A program made the translations under genes and the position numbers. DNA of 64,000 nucleotides from Artemia franciscana (lineage: Eukaryota > Arthropoda > Branchiopoda > Anostraca > Artemiidae). The stretch lies in contig NC_088872.1 of assembly GCF_032884065.1 (NCBI RefSeq), forward strand, positions 2,046,001 through 2,110,000, given 5' to 3'. The notes beneath the pieces are model-generated. The model made no database searches and was not told the origin of the DNA. It worked only from the letters and a program-made list of their open reading frames with translations. Within the stretch, counting starts at the first letter, position 1. Each line of letters begins with the position of its first letter. Positions 49,655 to 61,384 of the stretch are shown in pieces.

Positions 49655-49990
49655 TATTTCTGATCATGACGAGCGCTGTATATGCGGTCGAAATATACAG
49701 ACTTTTGTGTCTGTTTTCACTGTCTGATAAATGGAATTTTCCCATTTGGACTTTTATTGGTTCTTCACAGAAAAGCAGTGTGGTCTTGGAAAAAAATTAC
49801 ATCATTTAAGGTGTTACATCGATAAGATAAAATATTTATTTCAAAAATTTCTACCACAAGCCCTCAAAGGGTTGAATTTGGACTTAGGAGTCGGCAAATC
49901 ATATGGTTGCACTAAAACTGGCAAAAGTACCAAAAACCACAATGAAAAAGAAATGGTAATGAATAACCATTTACGAGTCAATATTTAAAC
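49655..49990 (+). mobile_element. PLE end and N-terminal scrap with degenerate hammerhead-like core
   Basis: CTGATCATGACGAGCGC, loop TGTATAT, GCGGTC, GAAATATACAG at 49660-49700 aligns with the P4 hammerhead-like segment (same loop, same GAAATAT) but has C for the core G8. ACTGTC follows, as in P4. Next, KQCGLGKKLHHLRCYIDKIK (49770s) resembles the N-terminus RQCGLRRYFRLAYWEQ of the PLE at 25918. Order and spacing fit a PLE end followed by the protein start. Confidence 0.45.
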
Positions 49991-50580
49991 TGTAATAAGT
50001 CAATAAAAAGTTAAAAAGATAGAAACTGGTCAAACTAAACTTACAAAAATACAAGTCAGAAAAAGGATTAAAAGAGGCATTAAAAATGGGAGGGGGGGGG
50101 CAAATAAGCGAATAAATACAAAAAAGAACAAGATATCAATATACATATATGAATTAAAAGGAACACTAAAAAAGTGTCGATAATTTACCTTCCCAAAGTC
50201 AATAAAAGAGTTAAAAAGCTAGAAACTGGTCAAAAAAAGGGGGAAGGGCACAAAACACAAGAAAAGAGAACGAAATATAAAATATATAAAAACTAAAAGG
50301 GAATCTATATAAAACAGAGGGGAGGGGAAAACAAGTAAATAAGTGCAATAACCTGGGCAGGGTAGCACCATCAGCCAATCAAAGAAAAAGAGAGAGAAAA
50401 AAAGTGATAGATTTTTATTCTTTTTTCTTATGAAGGGGAAAAATTGTTTTTTTTTATCTGGAAGTAACGCAGCGAATGAGGGAAAAAATAGGGAAGGGTT
50501 GAAAAAACAGCTCGAAAAGATGAGAGTGCGTTCTATTTAATGGCTGAAGTCAAATGATATTCCTGCGTCTGAAAAACATG
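49991..50580 (+). repeat. Locally duplicated purine-rich segment
   Basis: agtcaataaaaagttaaaaag...tagaaactggtcaaa (49998-50035) recurs at 50199-50240, each followed by a G-rich run. Otherwise purine-rich filler with no gene. Confidence 0.5.
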
Positions 50581-50830
50581 GTGGTGAGTGACTGTTACGT
50601 ATTTTTGGGTGGGAATTTTATGGCATTTTTATGCGGTTACGAGAATTCCTCAGAGTAAATGTGGGTTACTTTAGAAATGGAAGGGCATTATAGAGTAAGT
50701 GTTTTCTTTTTTAATATTTTGATGAATTGTTCATTTATGTTTTATTTACTCTTGATCATTTCGTTATTTTGTTTGTTTTCATGCTCCTGTGGCTTTGGTA
50801 CAATAAATGTTGTCTATTTATATCCATATC

Positions 50831-50966
50831 AATATAATATCTATTTATGTCTGGTGCTGGTTGTTGTTGGTGGTCAGTCTCCCAAAGCTATAAGAAAGGT
50901 TGAGTGCTATAATTTTACAGAAAATAAATGGTCAGTTCTTGCGGATATGCCAACTAGGCGTTCTAG
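50831..50966 (+). CDS. Exon of a Kelch-like protein (KLHL2/KLHL3 type)
   Basis: In-frame text VLVVVGGQSPKAIRKVECYN, then FTENKWSVLADMPTRRSR, is a Kelch blade. The VVGGQ-PKAIR-VECY-F-W--MP-RR-R pattern is close to the first Kelch repeat of KLHL2/KLHL3/Drosophila kelch proteins, which are BTB-Kelch substrate adaptors of CUL3 ubiquitin ligases. A strong donor, TCTAG|GTGAGT, follows at 50967, just where those genes have an intron after the RRCR-equivalent. The 5' edge is unclear: there is no AG between about 50698 and 50874, so the acceptor is either ggtggtcag at 50876, inside the apparent blade, or non-canonical. The frame is open back to 50659. The BTB/BACK exons and the other blades are not found in this window. 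This is the only secure host coding sequence here. Confidence 0.75.
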
Positions 50967-50972
50967 GTGAGT

Positions 50973-52149
50973 TGTTGTGGTACATATTTCTTTAAGCTAT
51001 TTAATTGTAAGTGTCTTTATAATTATAATTAGTAATTATATTTAATTAGTTTATTAGTAAGCTATCAAGTCTTAATAATAATTAGTATATTTCATTATTA
51101 AATGCTTTTTAGTTTGGTTAAGGGGATTTTACATTGAAGCTTTGCACCCACAAAACACGAATCGGTTAGCTTATCAGCTGTTGATTCTTGAATTAAAATC
51201 GAGTTGCTGGCATCAAGCCATGGCTAATTGAAGATAAAGCCAAGACAAATAGTGTGAGTGAGAGGCAAATCTGGCATAATATTTTATTAGGATTGCATAA
51301 AAATGGTGTTATTTCACTTGTCGTGTCTGGTTAGGTTGCAACGTTAGCTTTTCTGCAAGTTGAAACGAAGCTACTTTTAGGTTTGTTTTGGTCCATTGTC
51401 AAGCCAGAAGAATCATGATAGATGGTAAATTTTTGTGTTCTATGGGTATATGTCTATATAAGGATTTTTTCAATCTATTGCTTGTTGGTTGAGGCTGTGT
51501 ACATTTTAAATTAAAAGATTCTTACAAAAGTTTGTAAGAAATTGGCTTCGGGTTATATTTTTCGTCGACAAAAATAAAATAATTGGTTGACATGAGTTCA
51601 AGTATCCTATGAAATAAGTTCTGAAACAAGCCATGTACCGACTTGTTATTAGGTATTTTATCCTAATTAAAAGAAGAATTTTTTTAAACAAAACTTTTAT
51701 GAAATTGTGTGAAAGAACAAATTTGGCAAACGCCTTTGGAAGTTTTCTACCAGCGCATCATATGTACACACGTCATTAGAAATATCCAAATCTAATTTTT
51801 AATTGAATGTCTAATTATTTATTGCTGCTCATTCAATTATTGACGTCATTACTAGACTTGTTCCGTTTAATATTCAAAAAATAATAAAAGTCTTCAACTT
51901 ATGGTGCCAATTTCGATGCTAGTATTTGAGTAGATTTTAACATTTTGCATCATAACAAAGATAAACTTACTAATTTGACTTAATGGTCAAACATTTTAAT
52001 TGTTACTAACCAGTAATTAAAGGCAACTCGGTACACCCTTTAAACTAGTATTAATAGTAGTAATAGTAGGGAAAGAAAGATATCCTGCAATAAGATCTCC
52101 TGCAATATTTGACAAATTTTCCCTTTAAAACACGATTTTTTATGTATTA
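50973..52149 (+). other. Presumed intron of the Kelch-like gene
   Basis: AT-rich sequence after the GTGAGT donor. No further Kelch blade was recognised downstream in the window, so the intron, if real, is long and filled with the repeats listed here. Confidence 0.4.
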
Positions 52150-53285
52150 AATCAAAAAAAGTTTTTTTTTTAACTGAAAGTAAAGAGCGACATTAAAACT
52201 TAAAACGGACAGAAATTATTACGTATAGTAAGGAGGTTTTCCCCTCCTCAACACCTCACTCTTTACGCTAAAGTTTTACTCTTTGTCACAATTCTACTTT
52301 CTAAAACCATAAAAAAAACTTTAGCGTAAAGGGCGAGGCGTTGAGGAGGGGACAACCCCTTTACTATACGGAATAATATCTGTTTGTTATAAGTTTTAAA
52401 GTCGCTCCTTACTTTCAGTTAAATTTTTTTTCTTAATTTAATTTCTGAACGTTTCTGAATTAATGCATGTTTTGATTTTGACTCTCCACACATTATACTT
52501 TTTAAAACCATAAAAAAAAACTTTAGCGTAAAGAGCGAGGTGTTGAGGAGGGAACAACCCCTTTACTATACGGAATAATATCTGTTTGTTTTAAGTTTTA
52601 ATGTCGCTCCTTGCTTTCAGTTAATTTTTTTTCTTAATTTAAGTTCTGAACGTTTTTGAATTAATGCATGGTTTGATTTTGACTCTCCGCACATAAATAA
52701 TTAAAACTAAATTTGAATATTAATTTTTTTGGCTAAATGGCTTTCTTATAGTTTTAATCGGAAGATCTTGAAAGAAAATTAAAGGGGGAGGAGGCCTAGT
52801 TGCCCTCCAATTTTTTGATTACTTAAAAAGGTAACTAGAACTTTAATTTTTTATGAGCGTTTTCATAAGAAAACAATATACGTAACTTACGAATTGAATT
52901 ACGTAGCAAAGTTCAAGATTCGTATGTTTTTATTGAATATATAAGGGGGATCACCCCTTCCTCAATATCTCGCTCTTTACACTAAAGCTTAAATTTTGTC
53001 CTGATTCTTTAAGAATGAGCCCTGAATCACAAAGGCCGTAGAATAGATAATTGAAATTACTAAAAATGCTTTAGCGTAAAGGGCGAGGTATTACGAGAAG
53101 GTGAGCCCCTCATATGCGTAGTAATTTCTGTTCGTTTTAAGTTTTAGTGGTGTTCCTTACTTTCAGTTGAAAAACCTTTTTATATTTATTTTTTATCAAT
53201 TTTTTTAATAATGCTAGAAAATCCTGCACTCCTTTCATTGAAATTTTTCCCCCCTGACGAATTCCTCCACGGTTATTGAGGCTTG
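52150..53285 (-). repeat. R-family repeat copy (R5) with duplicated end
   Basis: Minus orientation. The hairpin is at 52171-52424. A tandem duplication of about 195 bases (52297-52498 and 52499-52690) repeats the second hairpin arm and its flank. The body ends at about 53285 without the usual 5' part. Confidence 0.8.
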
Positions 53286-53332
53286 TACAGACATTTTCAG
53301 GGGTATTTTCACATTAAAGGGGGCAAGGGAAG

Positions 53333-53405
53333 GGGGTGTTGGCTCAATCGGTAAAACAACATATACCTGATTTCAGAGCCATGGGTTCGAGTTCGATCCT
53401 AGAAA
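53333..53405 (+). ncRNA. tRNA-like segment (SINE head type)
   Basis: A box TGGCTCAATCGG at 53340-53351 and B box GTTCGATCC at 53391-53399, with 40 bases between, fit an internal Pol III promoter. The sequence does not fold into a regular tRNA by eye. It sits at the truncated edge of R5. Confidence 0.5.
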
Positions 53406-55158
53406 TTTTGTTTCTCGTTAAAACATTAGCAATCTATTCCCTTTTCCTTGAAAATTGTATTTGTGGAATGAAATATCGATATTAATTTCTTTTGAGCTTC
53501 CAGATAGATAGAGAATTTGATCAAGGGTGGATGAGGGAATCTCTTCTCTTTGTAAAGGAGCATTTTCGAAATGATTTAATTTGTGTAATAAGGGTAAAGA
53601 CGCTTGTAGGTATACATCTGAAGCAAAAAACTTGACCATTACAAGCTTGGCAACAGAGTTACAATAGAAATGTTCATAGGTCTATTTGTCACAAGTGTGG
53701 CAATGAACTTGACAACAATGTTAGAAGAGCAAGAAAACCGATCTGACTGATTGGTTTTTTCTTATATATCTTTGTTAGCTTCTGTTGAATAGCATTGATG
53801 GAGCAAGTCAGATTAACTCTAGTCTCTAAGGATTTTCTAGTTTAAAGAGTAGAAGAAGAACCGCTTCTTCGATCTAGTTCTCAGTGTAAAGTATCACCTT
53901 TTATTCTTAGAAAGTGTTCTTATCTTTTTCAAAAGAAGCAAAAGCAAACATTTTCTTCCAGTATGCTTCTTCGAAAGTTTGAGCCACTTTTTCACAAAAC
54001 CTTTTTAAAATAATTGGCTGGGGTCTGCTATTTGGCGAATTTTCAAGAGCCAATAACTATTACAGTAAGCTATGTCTACAGCAATATTCCCATTTTTTTA
54101 ATTCGTAGTAAATAGATTTAATTTTAAATAATGAACTATACCTTCTATCCATGTAGTTAGCCAAAACACGAGAGAACCCAAAGAAAACACCTTGAAAACC
54201 GATTGGATCTGAATTTCAGGGGACTTCCTTGGGTTCAACATATATAGGCTTGGATCTTAAAATAGAAACACCATTGAGATTAATGTAGATCATGACGGAA
54301 GGATTCTTATGATATTTTTTTTTTATTTTACACCAGAACTTATATTTGGATTGGTGTAACACATTGTTTATGGGAAAACTCAACATAAACGAAAAGCACA
54401 CAAAAAGTTTAAAACCCCCAATGTACCAATAATTCTTAAAAACCGTAATTTTATGGCATTTGTAAAGACACTTTTGTATTCCACACAAGAAAATACATTG
54501 GGACAGATTTACCACATGGTAGATAGGAGGAAGCCTACAACAGCCAATAAAAAGAAGTTCCGTAACAACCATAAGTTAAAAAGCAATTATAAAGGCTTTT
54601 TATAAAACTCTACTTTTTAAAACAATAAGAAATTTTAGCAAAAAATGGTAAATTTCTTTTAAAACTTTGGGAAGCCAAAAGCAATCTTGGAGTGTAAAAC
54701 TAATCTACTCGTAGTTCCCCAAATGCCCGGAAAAACTATCGAGCAACGTAACATAGCTTTAATCACGTAAAGAGCAAACCCCAGCCCATAGTAACCGAAA
54801 AAAGAAACTTGTTTTGAAAATTTATAGATTAAGATTGATTAACTAGTATCCTGAAATAGTTACTCTCAAATGAACAACACAAGAAAATATTCGAAAAAAA
54901 TATTGAATTTTAATAATTAATTATTCAAATTAACAGTAATTTAATCTAAAATTCTATACATAGAATTTTTGAGTTCTATATAAAGTTCTATAAAACTACA
55001 TAAAGTTGAAAATTTCACTAGAACGGTCATTACAAAACATGAGAATCAGATAATTCTTCCTTGATTAGAATAATCAGGGTAGGGCTAGTGTAAGATATCA
55101 GAGGTTAAATGACCAATGTTGCAGTTTTTGTTAATACCAAGTGTTTCAGGGTATTAGA
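53406..55158. other. No gene identified
   Basis: Minus-strand open frame 53639-53418 (73 codons, SLPLLHKLNHFENAPLQREE) is protein-like but short and unsupported. The rest is AT-rich. Confidence 0.35.
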
Positions 55159-55258
55159 NNNNNNNNNNNNNNNNNNNNNNNNNNNNNNNNNNNNNNNNNN
55201 NNNNNNNNNNNNNNNNNNNNNNNNNNNNNNNNNNNNNNNNNNNNNNNNNNNNNNNNNN
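55159..55258. other. Assembly gap (100 N)
   Basis: Run of exactly 100 N. Confidence 0.99.
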
Positions 55259-57254
55259 AATTAAGTTGAAAGTAGTATCCTCTAATCCATACGAGCAGAG
55301 CCCTATCCCGATGTAATATTGGAGTTGCTAACACCTTTTTTCATCATTTCAAGAATGTGCAAACTGGTTTTCGAGAATTCCTTGGTATGTCTCTAAAAAT
55401 TTCAAGAATGATGCGTCAGCTGGTATTGCGTAACTATTCGTGTTGTTGGGGAAAAATACAATACGTTCTGTGACAGGAAGTGGGGGTCATATAAATTTTG
55501 GAGGAAGCTGATTTGATTGAAAATTGAAAGTTCTAGATCTATTTTAAGAGTCAAAAGTGATCAATTGGCCACTAGCACCCCAACCCCCTCTCTCCTCTCT
55601 TTTCTCATATTATTTCAGATCAAAATTTTTATATAGCGATTCCGTTCAAAATAGTCCAAATATCAAATAACTATTGTTTCGGGTTTGAAACTCCCGCCGC
55701 CTCCAGCCCTCGGGGAAAGGGCAATAAATTATGCTAGTTACCCATCGTTAACATATAAAGTGTTAATGGAAGGCGTGGTCATATAAACTTTGGAGGTGGC
55801 TCATTTGATTAGAAATTTAAATTTCCTCTGCCCTTTTTAAGAGTCAACAGTAATCATATTGTAACCAGACACCCCTCCCCCCTTGATACACTTGTTTCCC
55901 CAAATGTATCCGATTAAAATTTTCTATTATTTCAAAATATTCTCAAACTCAAAAGGGCCAGAAATTGGAACTTTTTTGAACTAATATAGAATAAATGAAA
56001 CCCAAAACGAACAGAAATAAAATGAAAAATCAAATGAACCAAACATACAACACATACTAATATAAATAAATCTTAAATTGAACATACAAATCAAGCTTAA
56101 AACGAACAAAAATCAATACAACTAAGAGTTTGGCTACAGTCCCATTCTCTAATTGTAAAAGCATAATTTGTATCATTTGCGCTTTACTGAAAACAAATTA
56201 TGTTACAAATATTTTCTTTTGCACATAATTAAACATTGAAAAAAAAAGTGAAAATTACTATGAAGTCAAATCTTGAACTGATGAGTTTTTAGCAATTAAT
56301 ATGATTATTCACGAAAATTCAATGTAATTTTATTAGTTGTTTCCAAGACTCTAATAGTTTTCACTAAAGTACCAATGACGCAGTAGGTTTTAGACTTTTA
56401 CAGTGTGGGACTTGAGCAGCAGCTAAACTCTTGTTTCTTGTGATTTTGTTCGTTTTAAGCTTTATTTACATATTTCATTCAACTTTTACTCGTTTTATTA
56501 ATTCATTTATTCATTTGTATGGTGGCTGCTGTATGTTTATTTGCCATGATTGTTTATTTAATTATGTTGCGAGAGCAACACTTTGGTTTTGTCCCGTTTT
56601 TTTTTTGTTTTTTTTTTCCTGTGCCGCTGATCTCAGCTTATTCCTGGAAAATGGTAAGGGTCTAACCTGTGCAGTTTTTACGGAAAGTGTGGACCTCAGG
56701 CCGGATTGATCAATATGACATTACATTTTGGAAAGCTCCATGGAACTCTTGCCAGGGGCCAAATAGGATGGTTTTTGCTTGTCCTCGAGGCAGAGCCTAT
56801 GGTGTGCGAAGTGAAGTGGATTTGTATAGCCTATGTCAGAAAGGAGTATCTGAAGCTGTGCGGCCAAGCTTTCGTTTCATCAAATCACGTTTCTGCTTTC
56901 GAGTGGAAAGCTCCGTCCTAGCAGGCAAGCAGGCAGGCACCAATTTCAAATTGAAGATTGACTAAAATCTATAAGTGTTAAATATATGTGACAGTTCCCC
57001 GGCCCCACAGCCGATATATCTTCTTTGAGTGATAAATAGAAAAATTTACAGAAACAAAAAAGTGCGATTTTCCCACTGATCCGAAAGTGCTGCCATCTAT
57101 TGTTTCTACCCATTTCTGTTCGTGATTTCAGCTGACTATACCATTCTTTTTGTTCCTACTTGGGATAGCAATAGAGAAATGGTATCAGATATGCCTCTTA
57201 AACTTTAAAAGTTCTCTCATTGCTAATGAAATTAGAGCTTATCCTTTGCTCCTT
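55259..57254. other. No gene identified
   Basis: 55440-55930 holds two diverged copies of a ggtcatataaa(c/t)tttggagg...tgatt segment (55487 and 55778), a local duplication. Open frames at 56669-56965 have acceptor-like ctgatctcag upstream at 56634 but no recognisable domain. Confidence 0.35.
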
Positions 57255-60200
57255 CTTAAGTGGTAGTGTTACAAAGTTCCACCAAAGCCGGTTCCAAGTC
57301 TGGTTGCGAAAGGAAGAGGGTTGGGCAAAAGGCTTGCTACCTGTCCCTGTAAAAAAGAAACCAGCAACTGAATCGTCGACTTTAGCCTCAGATATGACTA
57401 CTACTTCCCTAACAACCTCAGCATGCCCCCGGACCCGATTTTTGACCGCAAAGCAACAACTGAAGCTCGGATTTTGGAATGTGAGAATAATGAGCCAGAT
57501 CTCAAAAACGGAACAGATACTGAAAGAAGTGATACAGTACAATATAGACATAACAGGCATTAGTGAAACTAGATGGCTTGGTAGCGGGATGTAACCCCTA
57601 CAAGATGGCCACGTCCTCGCATACAGCGGACATGAAAACAGACGCCAAGCAGGTGTGGGTGTACTGATGTCACCCGCAGCTAGGCGAGCTATGCTAAAAT
57701 GGACACCTGTAAACGAAAGAATTATTTACGCACGATTTTGGTCAGCTCATGGAAAACTCTCAATCGTTGCCTGCTATGCACCAACTAACGAAGCGGATGA
57801 AATAGAGAAAGACAACTTTTATGAAACACTACAAAGTATTGTTGCAGAAATTCCTAGACACGATATCATATGTGTCGTAGGTGATCTCAATGTGAAAGTA
57901 GGATATTTTCGCAATTACTGTCCTGAAATCACGGGAAAACATGAAATAGGTGATATGAACGAAAACAGAGCGCTACTTGTCGACTTCGCCCTGAACAACG
58001 ACCTTGTCATAAGAGGTACTTTGTTTCAACACAAGACCATTCACAAATATACATGGACTTCACCAGATGGCCGCATGTGCAATCAAATTGATCACCTCAT
58101 CTTTTCACGCAAATGGCGGAAGAGTCTAATCGACGTGAGAGGCTACAGAGGCACTGATATACAATCAGACCATAACCTCATGGTTGCTAAGATCCATCTA
58201 AAGTTAAAAGTGACACAGAAAAAAATAAACTGACAACACACAAACCCTTCAACGTTGAAAAACTGAACGACAGGGAAACAGCACGAATGTTCCAATTAGA
58301 ACTTTCAAATAAATTTGAAGCCTGGCAATCAGAATTAGAACCAAGGGCAGATGTCGGACGCATATGGGAGAAACTTAAAACCACGTACAGAGAAGTTGCA
58401 GAGGAGAAATTAGGCTATAAGAAGAAAAAAAGAAAGATGGATTTTCGAACGAACCTTGAAACTAATTGATTCAAGAAAATCAGCCAAACTCTCCATTCTG
58501 TTGGCCTCGGACGCGTCTGAATCAATTGTTCTGCAAGTCTCATATGGAGAAATAGACAAACAAGTAAAGAAAAGTGTCCGGACCGACAAGAGGCAATTTT
58601 TTGAACAGAAAGCAGCTTTGGCGGAAGAAACAGCAAAGAAGGAAGATTTGAAAACAGTCTATAGATTAACCAATGAGATGATTGGATTCAAACCTAACAG
58701 GACTAATCTAGTAAAGGATGAGAATGGAGCCTTTTTGTCAGACCCTTTGATGATTGACGAAAGGTTGGCAAGTCACATCGAGAACCTACTAAATAGACCG
58801 AGAATAAATGACCAAGATATAATTCCTGACACTCCATTTATGATTCTTAATGTAAATGAAGAACCACCGTCTCCAAAAGAAATCATAGCCACTGTCAGAA
58901 AGCTAAGGAACGGAAGAATGCTAGGAGTAGATGGCATTACATCTGAGTTGCTGAAATCTTCAGTCTACGACTGCATGACAGTTTGGGTTGAGTTTCTAAC
59001 TCAGATATGGATTGATCAGAAAGTGCCCAGTGATTGGACCAAAGGAACCATTATTAGGCTCTTCAAAGGCGATGCGCTTGTTTGTGGCAACTGGAGAGGT
59101 ATTAACATAATGTCGATACCTAGTAAACTTTTGTCAATTATTATACAACAACGCCTACAGCAGAAACTGGACAAATATCTTTGTGATGAACAACACGGCT
59201 TCCAACCTGGAAGATCATGTGCAGACTTAATTTTCACGCTGAGAATGCTGGTTGACGACTCAAAGGAATGGAAAAAAAGCTATATCTTCTTTTCATTGAC
59301 CTAGAAAAGGTCTTTGACTAGGTTGACCGAGAAATCTTATGGAAAATCCTCAAATACTATGGAATACCCCCCAAGATAGTAAAACTGATTATTGCCCTGT
59401 ACAAAGAAAGAAAATGCTGTGTTCGAACAGAAAACGGAGTTACAAGCCATTTCAAAATCATGACTGGTGACAAGCAAGGATGTGTATTATCACCACTTTT
59501 ATTTACAATAGTCATGGACTACGTACTCATACAGTCTACGGGCTATGGAGTAAACGTCAACAACAAACAACTCGCAGATCTTGACTTTGCAGATGATATA
59601 GTACTACTAGAAGACACCAAAGATCGACTACATCTGCTATTTGATGAAATTTCAGAAAAAGCCCGAGAGGTTGGATTGTCAATCAACGTCGATAAATCAA
59701 AAGTATGTCCACATCTGGCTCCCCCTAACTCTTCAATGCTCCGATAAATCTGTTGAACAGGTTCAGAAATTTAAATACTTAGGAAGCTGGATAAAAAATA
59801 CTAGCGATGGAACAATTGAAATCAAGAGAAGGATTGGACAAGTATCAGGCGCCTTCAACAGACTAACACCAATTTGGAGAAGCAACAAATACTCACTTCG
59901 TTTAAAATTGCGCCTGTTCAACAGCAATGTGTTGTCTATATTGATGTACGCCAGTAAATGTTGGAAACTCAACCAACAACTTGAGAAACGTATCCTTGGA
60001 TTCGAAAACATTTGCCTTCGAAGGATCCTCAAAATCAGTTGGCATCAGAAAATTACCAATAAGGAAATCCGGCTGAAAACAAACCAGCCCATAGTGACCG
60101 AAGTTTTGAAGAAACGAAGATGAACATATTTGGGTCATGTTCTATGCATACCCGAAGACAGACTGCCCTCAAGAGTGTATCAATGGCAGCCTGAAGGAAG

Positions 60201-60392
60201 ACAAAGACGAGGCCGACCAAAACACACACTGCGGAGGCAGTATGATCGGGACCTGAAAAAGGCAAAAATTTCCCTCACTCCGCAATGGGAAGATATCACT
60301 GCAGCCGCAAAGCTTTGTGATGAATGGAGAGACTTTGTCGACGCCCTATGCGGCACCGATGGCTCAGGAGGATCTAAGGTCTAAGGTAAGGT
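57255..60392 (+). mobile_element. Near full-length APE-type LINE (RTE-like)
   Basis: About 3.1 kb. The endonuclease runs from QLKLGFWNVRIMSQ (57460) through ISETRWLGSG, ARFWSAHGKLSIVACYAPTN, VGDLNVKVG, YTWTSPDGRMCNQIDHLIFS and the catalytic SDHN (58168). A charged linker follows. The RT has NWRGINIMSIPSKLLSIIIQ (59090s), DEQHGFQPGRSCADLIFTLR, GCVLSPLLFTIVMDY (59490s) and LDFADDIVLLED (59580s, catalytic). The C-terminus GHVLCIPEDRLP..GRQRRGRPKHTLRR ends at 60384, followed by ctaaggtctaaggtaaggt, probably a short-repeat tail. About seven breaks: stops near 57592, 59315 and 60121 and frame changes near 58230, 58445, 59290 and 59740. Recent but dead. Clade by resemblance to RTE/BovB-like proteins. 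Confidence 0.85.
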
Positions 60393-61180
60393 TAGAAAGT
60401 TGGCCTCTGGGAAAAAAGTCAACTTTAGAACTAAGACAGACAGAATTTTTTTTTTTCAACAGCAATGGATAGACCTTGATGAGCTGATCAAAGTATATGT
60501 CATCCATTTTTTGGTACAAAAATTCCTTCATGACATACATCAGTTTGAAAGTTTCAAAGGGTTGACAACTTCAGTGGTAAGGTACACGCTTAAACCAAAA
60601 ATAGGCCGATACCAATTGTGATATATGTAGGGGACTTTCAAGCAACAGTCGACTATTAGCCTATAATCATCTTTGGCAATGAGGGGTTTTCAAATTTTTC
60701 TGATTGTTGTACCTATTGTCTGTTTCTGGTGTAATTGATGGTAAGAACAACTTGGTTCCCGATTGTAAGACATTTAGGGGAGTTGTAAGTAATAATCAGC
60801 TGTAACGCTACAATGATCTTCAGCGACGAGGGGTTTGCAAGTTTTGCTAGTTGGTGTACCAATTATTTGTTTCCGGTAAACTTGATGTATATCACGGGAG
60901 AGGGACTTGTAAGTAAGAATCGGTTGCTAAAGCAGGCTCACGATGGGCTACAAATTTGTGGAAATTGGTACACATCTATGTTCTTTTGATCCTGAAAAGT
61001 TACAGATAGCTTTATAATACCAAGATTATATAAGATAATGTTCCAAGTTTCCATCCGTCACGATGTCTACGATTGAAAAGGATAAAGTTCAACTGGCTGC
61101 AAACTCATTTTATTCTTTAATTACTTTTGTTCACTGATAACACTCAAGTGGAGGTCTCAACCGAAGTAGCGGCATGTATA
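60393..61180 (+). repeat. Diverged 140-150-base tandem repeat, no gene
   Basis: 60620-60955 contains about two and a half diverged units: aggggactttcaagcaacagtcg...tggcaatgaggggttttcaa...tgtctgtttctggtgtaa, then aggggagttgtaagtaataatc...cagcgacgaggggtttgcaa...ttgtttccggtaaac, then the start of a third at 60898. Otherwise unrecognised. Confidence 0.55.
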
Positions 61181-61378
61181 TCTATGTATATATATAAAAA
61201 AAAGCTGTTTGTGTGTGTGTGTGTGTGTGTCGAGTGACGTCATTTTTGTTTGTCAACTAACGTCATGTTTGTCGACAGACGTCATTTTAAGGATTGAGCT
61301 GTATGCGTCATGAAGTTGCTTTTCGACTGACGTCATGTTTGTCAACTGATGAAATTACATACCGGGCCGGGACACCCC
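61181..61378 (+). mobile_element. Helitron 5' end only (H10)
   Basis: TCTATGTATATATATAAA at 61181, (GT)n, then repeated TGACGTCA-type motifs (61235 and 61325 perfect, two variants between), the attttaaggattgagctg segment, and the first bases of minisatellite (accgggccgggacacc). It is cut at 61378, where the Ty3/Gypsy fossil begins. Confidence 0.75.
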
Positions 61379-61384
61379 ATACCA

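Noticed and set aside
56634-56670. Micro-exon between ctgatctcag and GTAAGG
   Set aside because: The splice-site-like motifs are attractive, but a 17-base exon cannot be supported without transcript data and no neighbouring exon is known.
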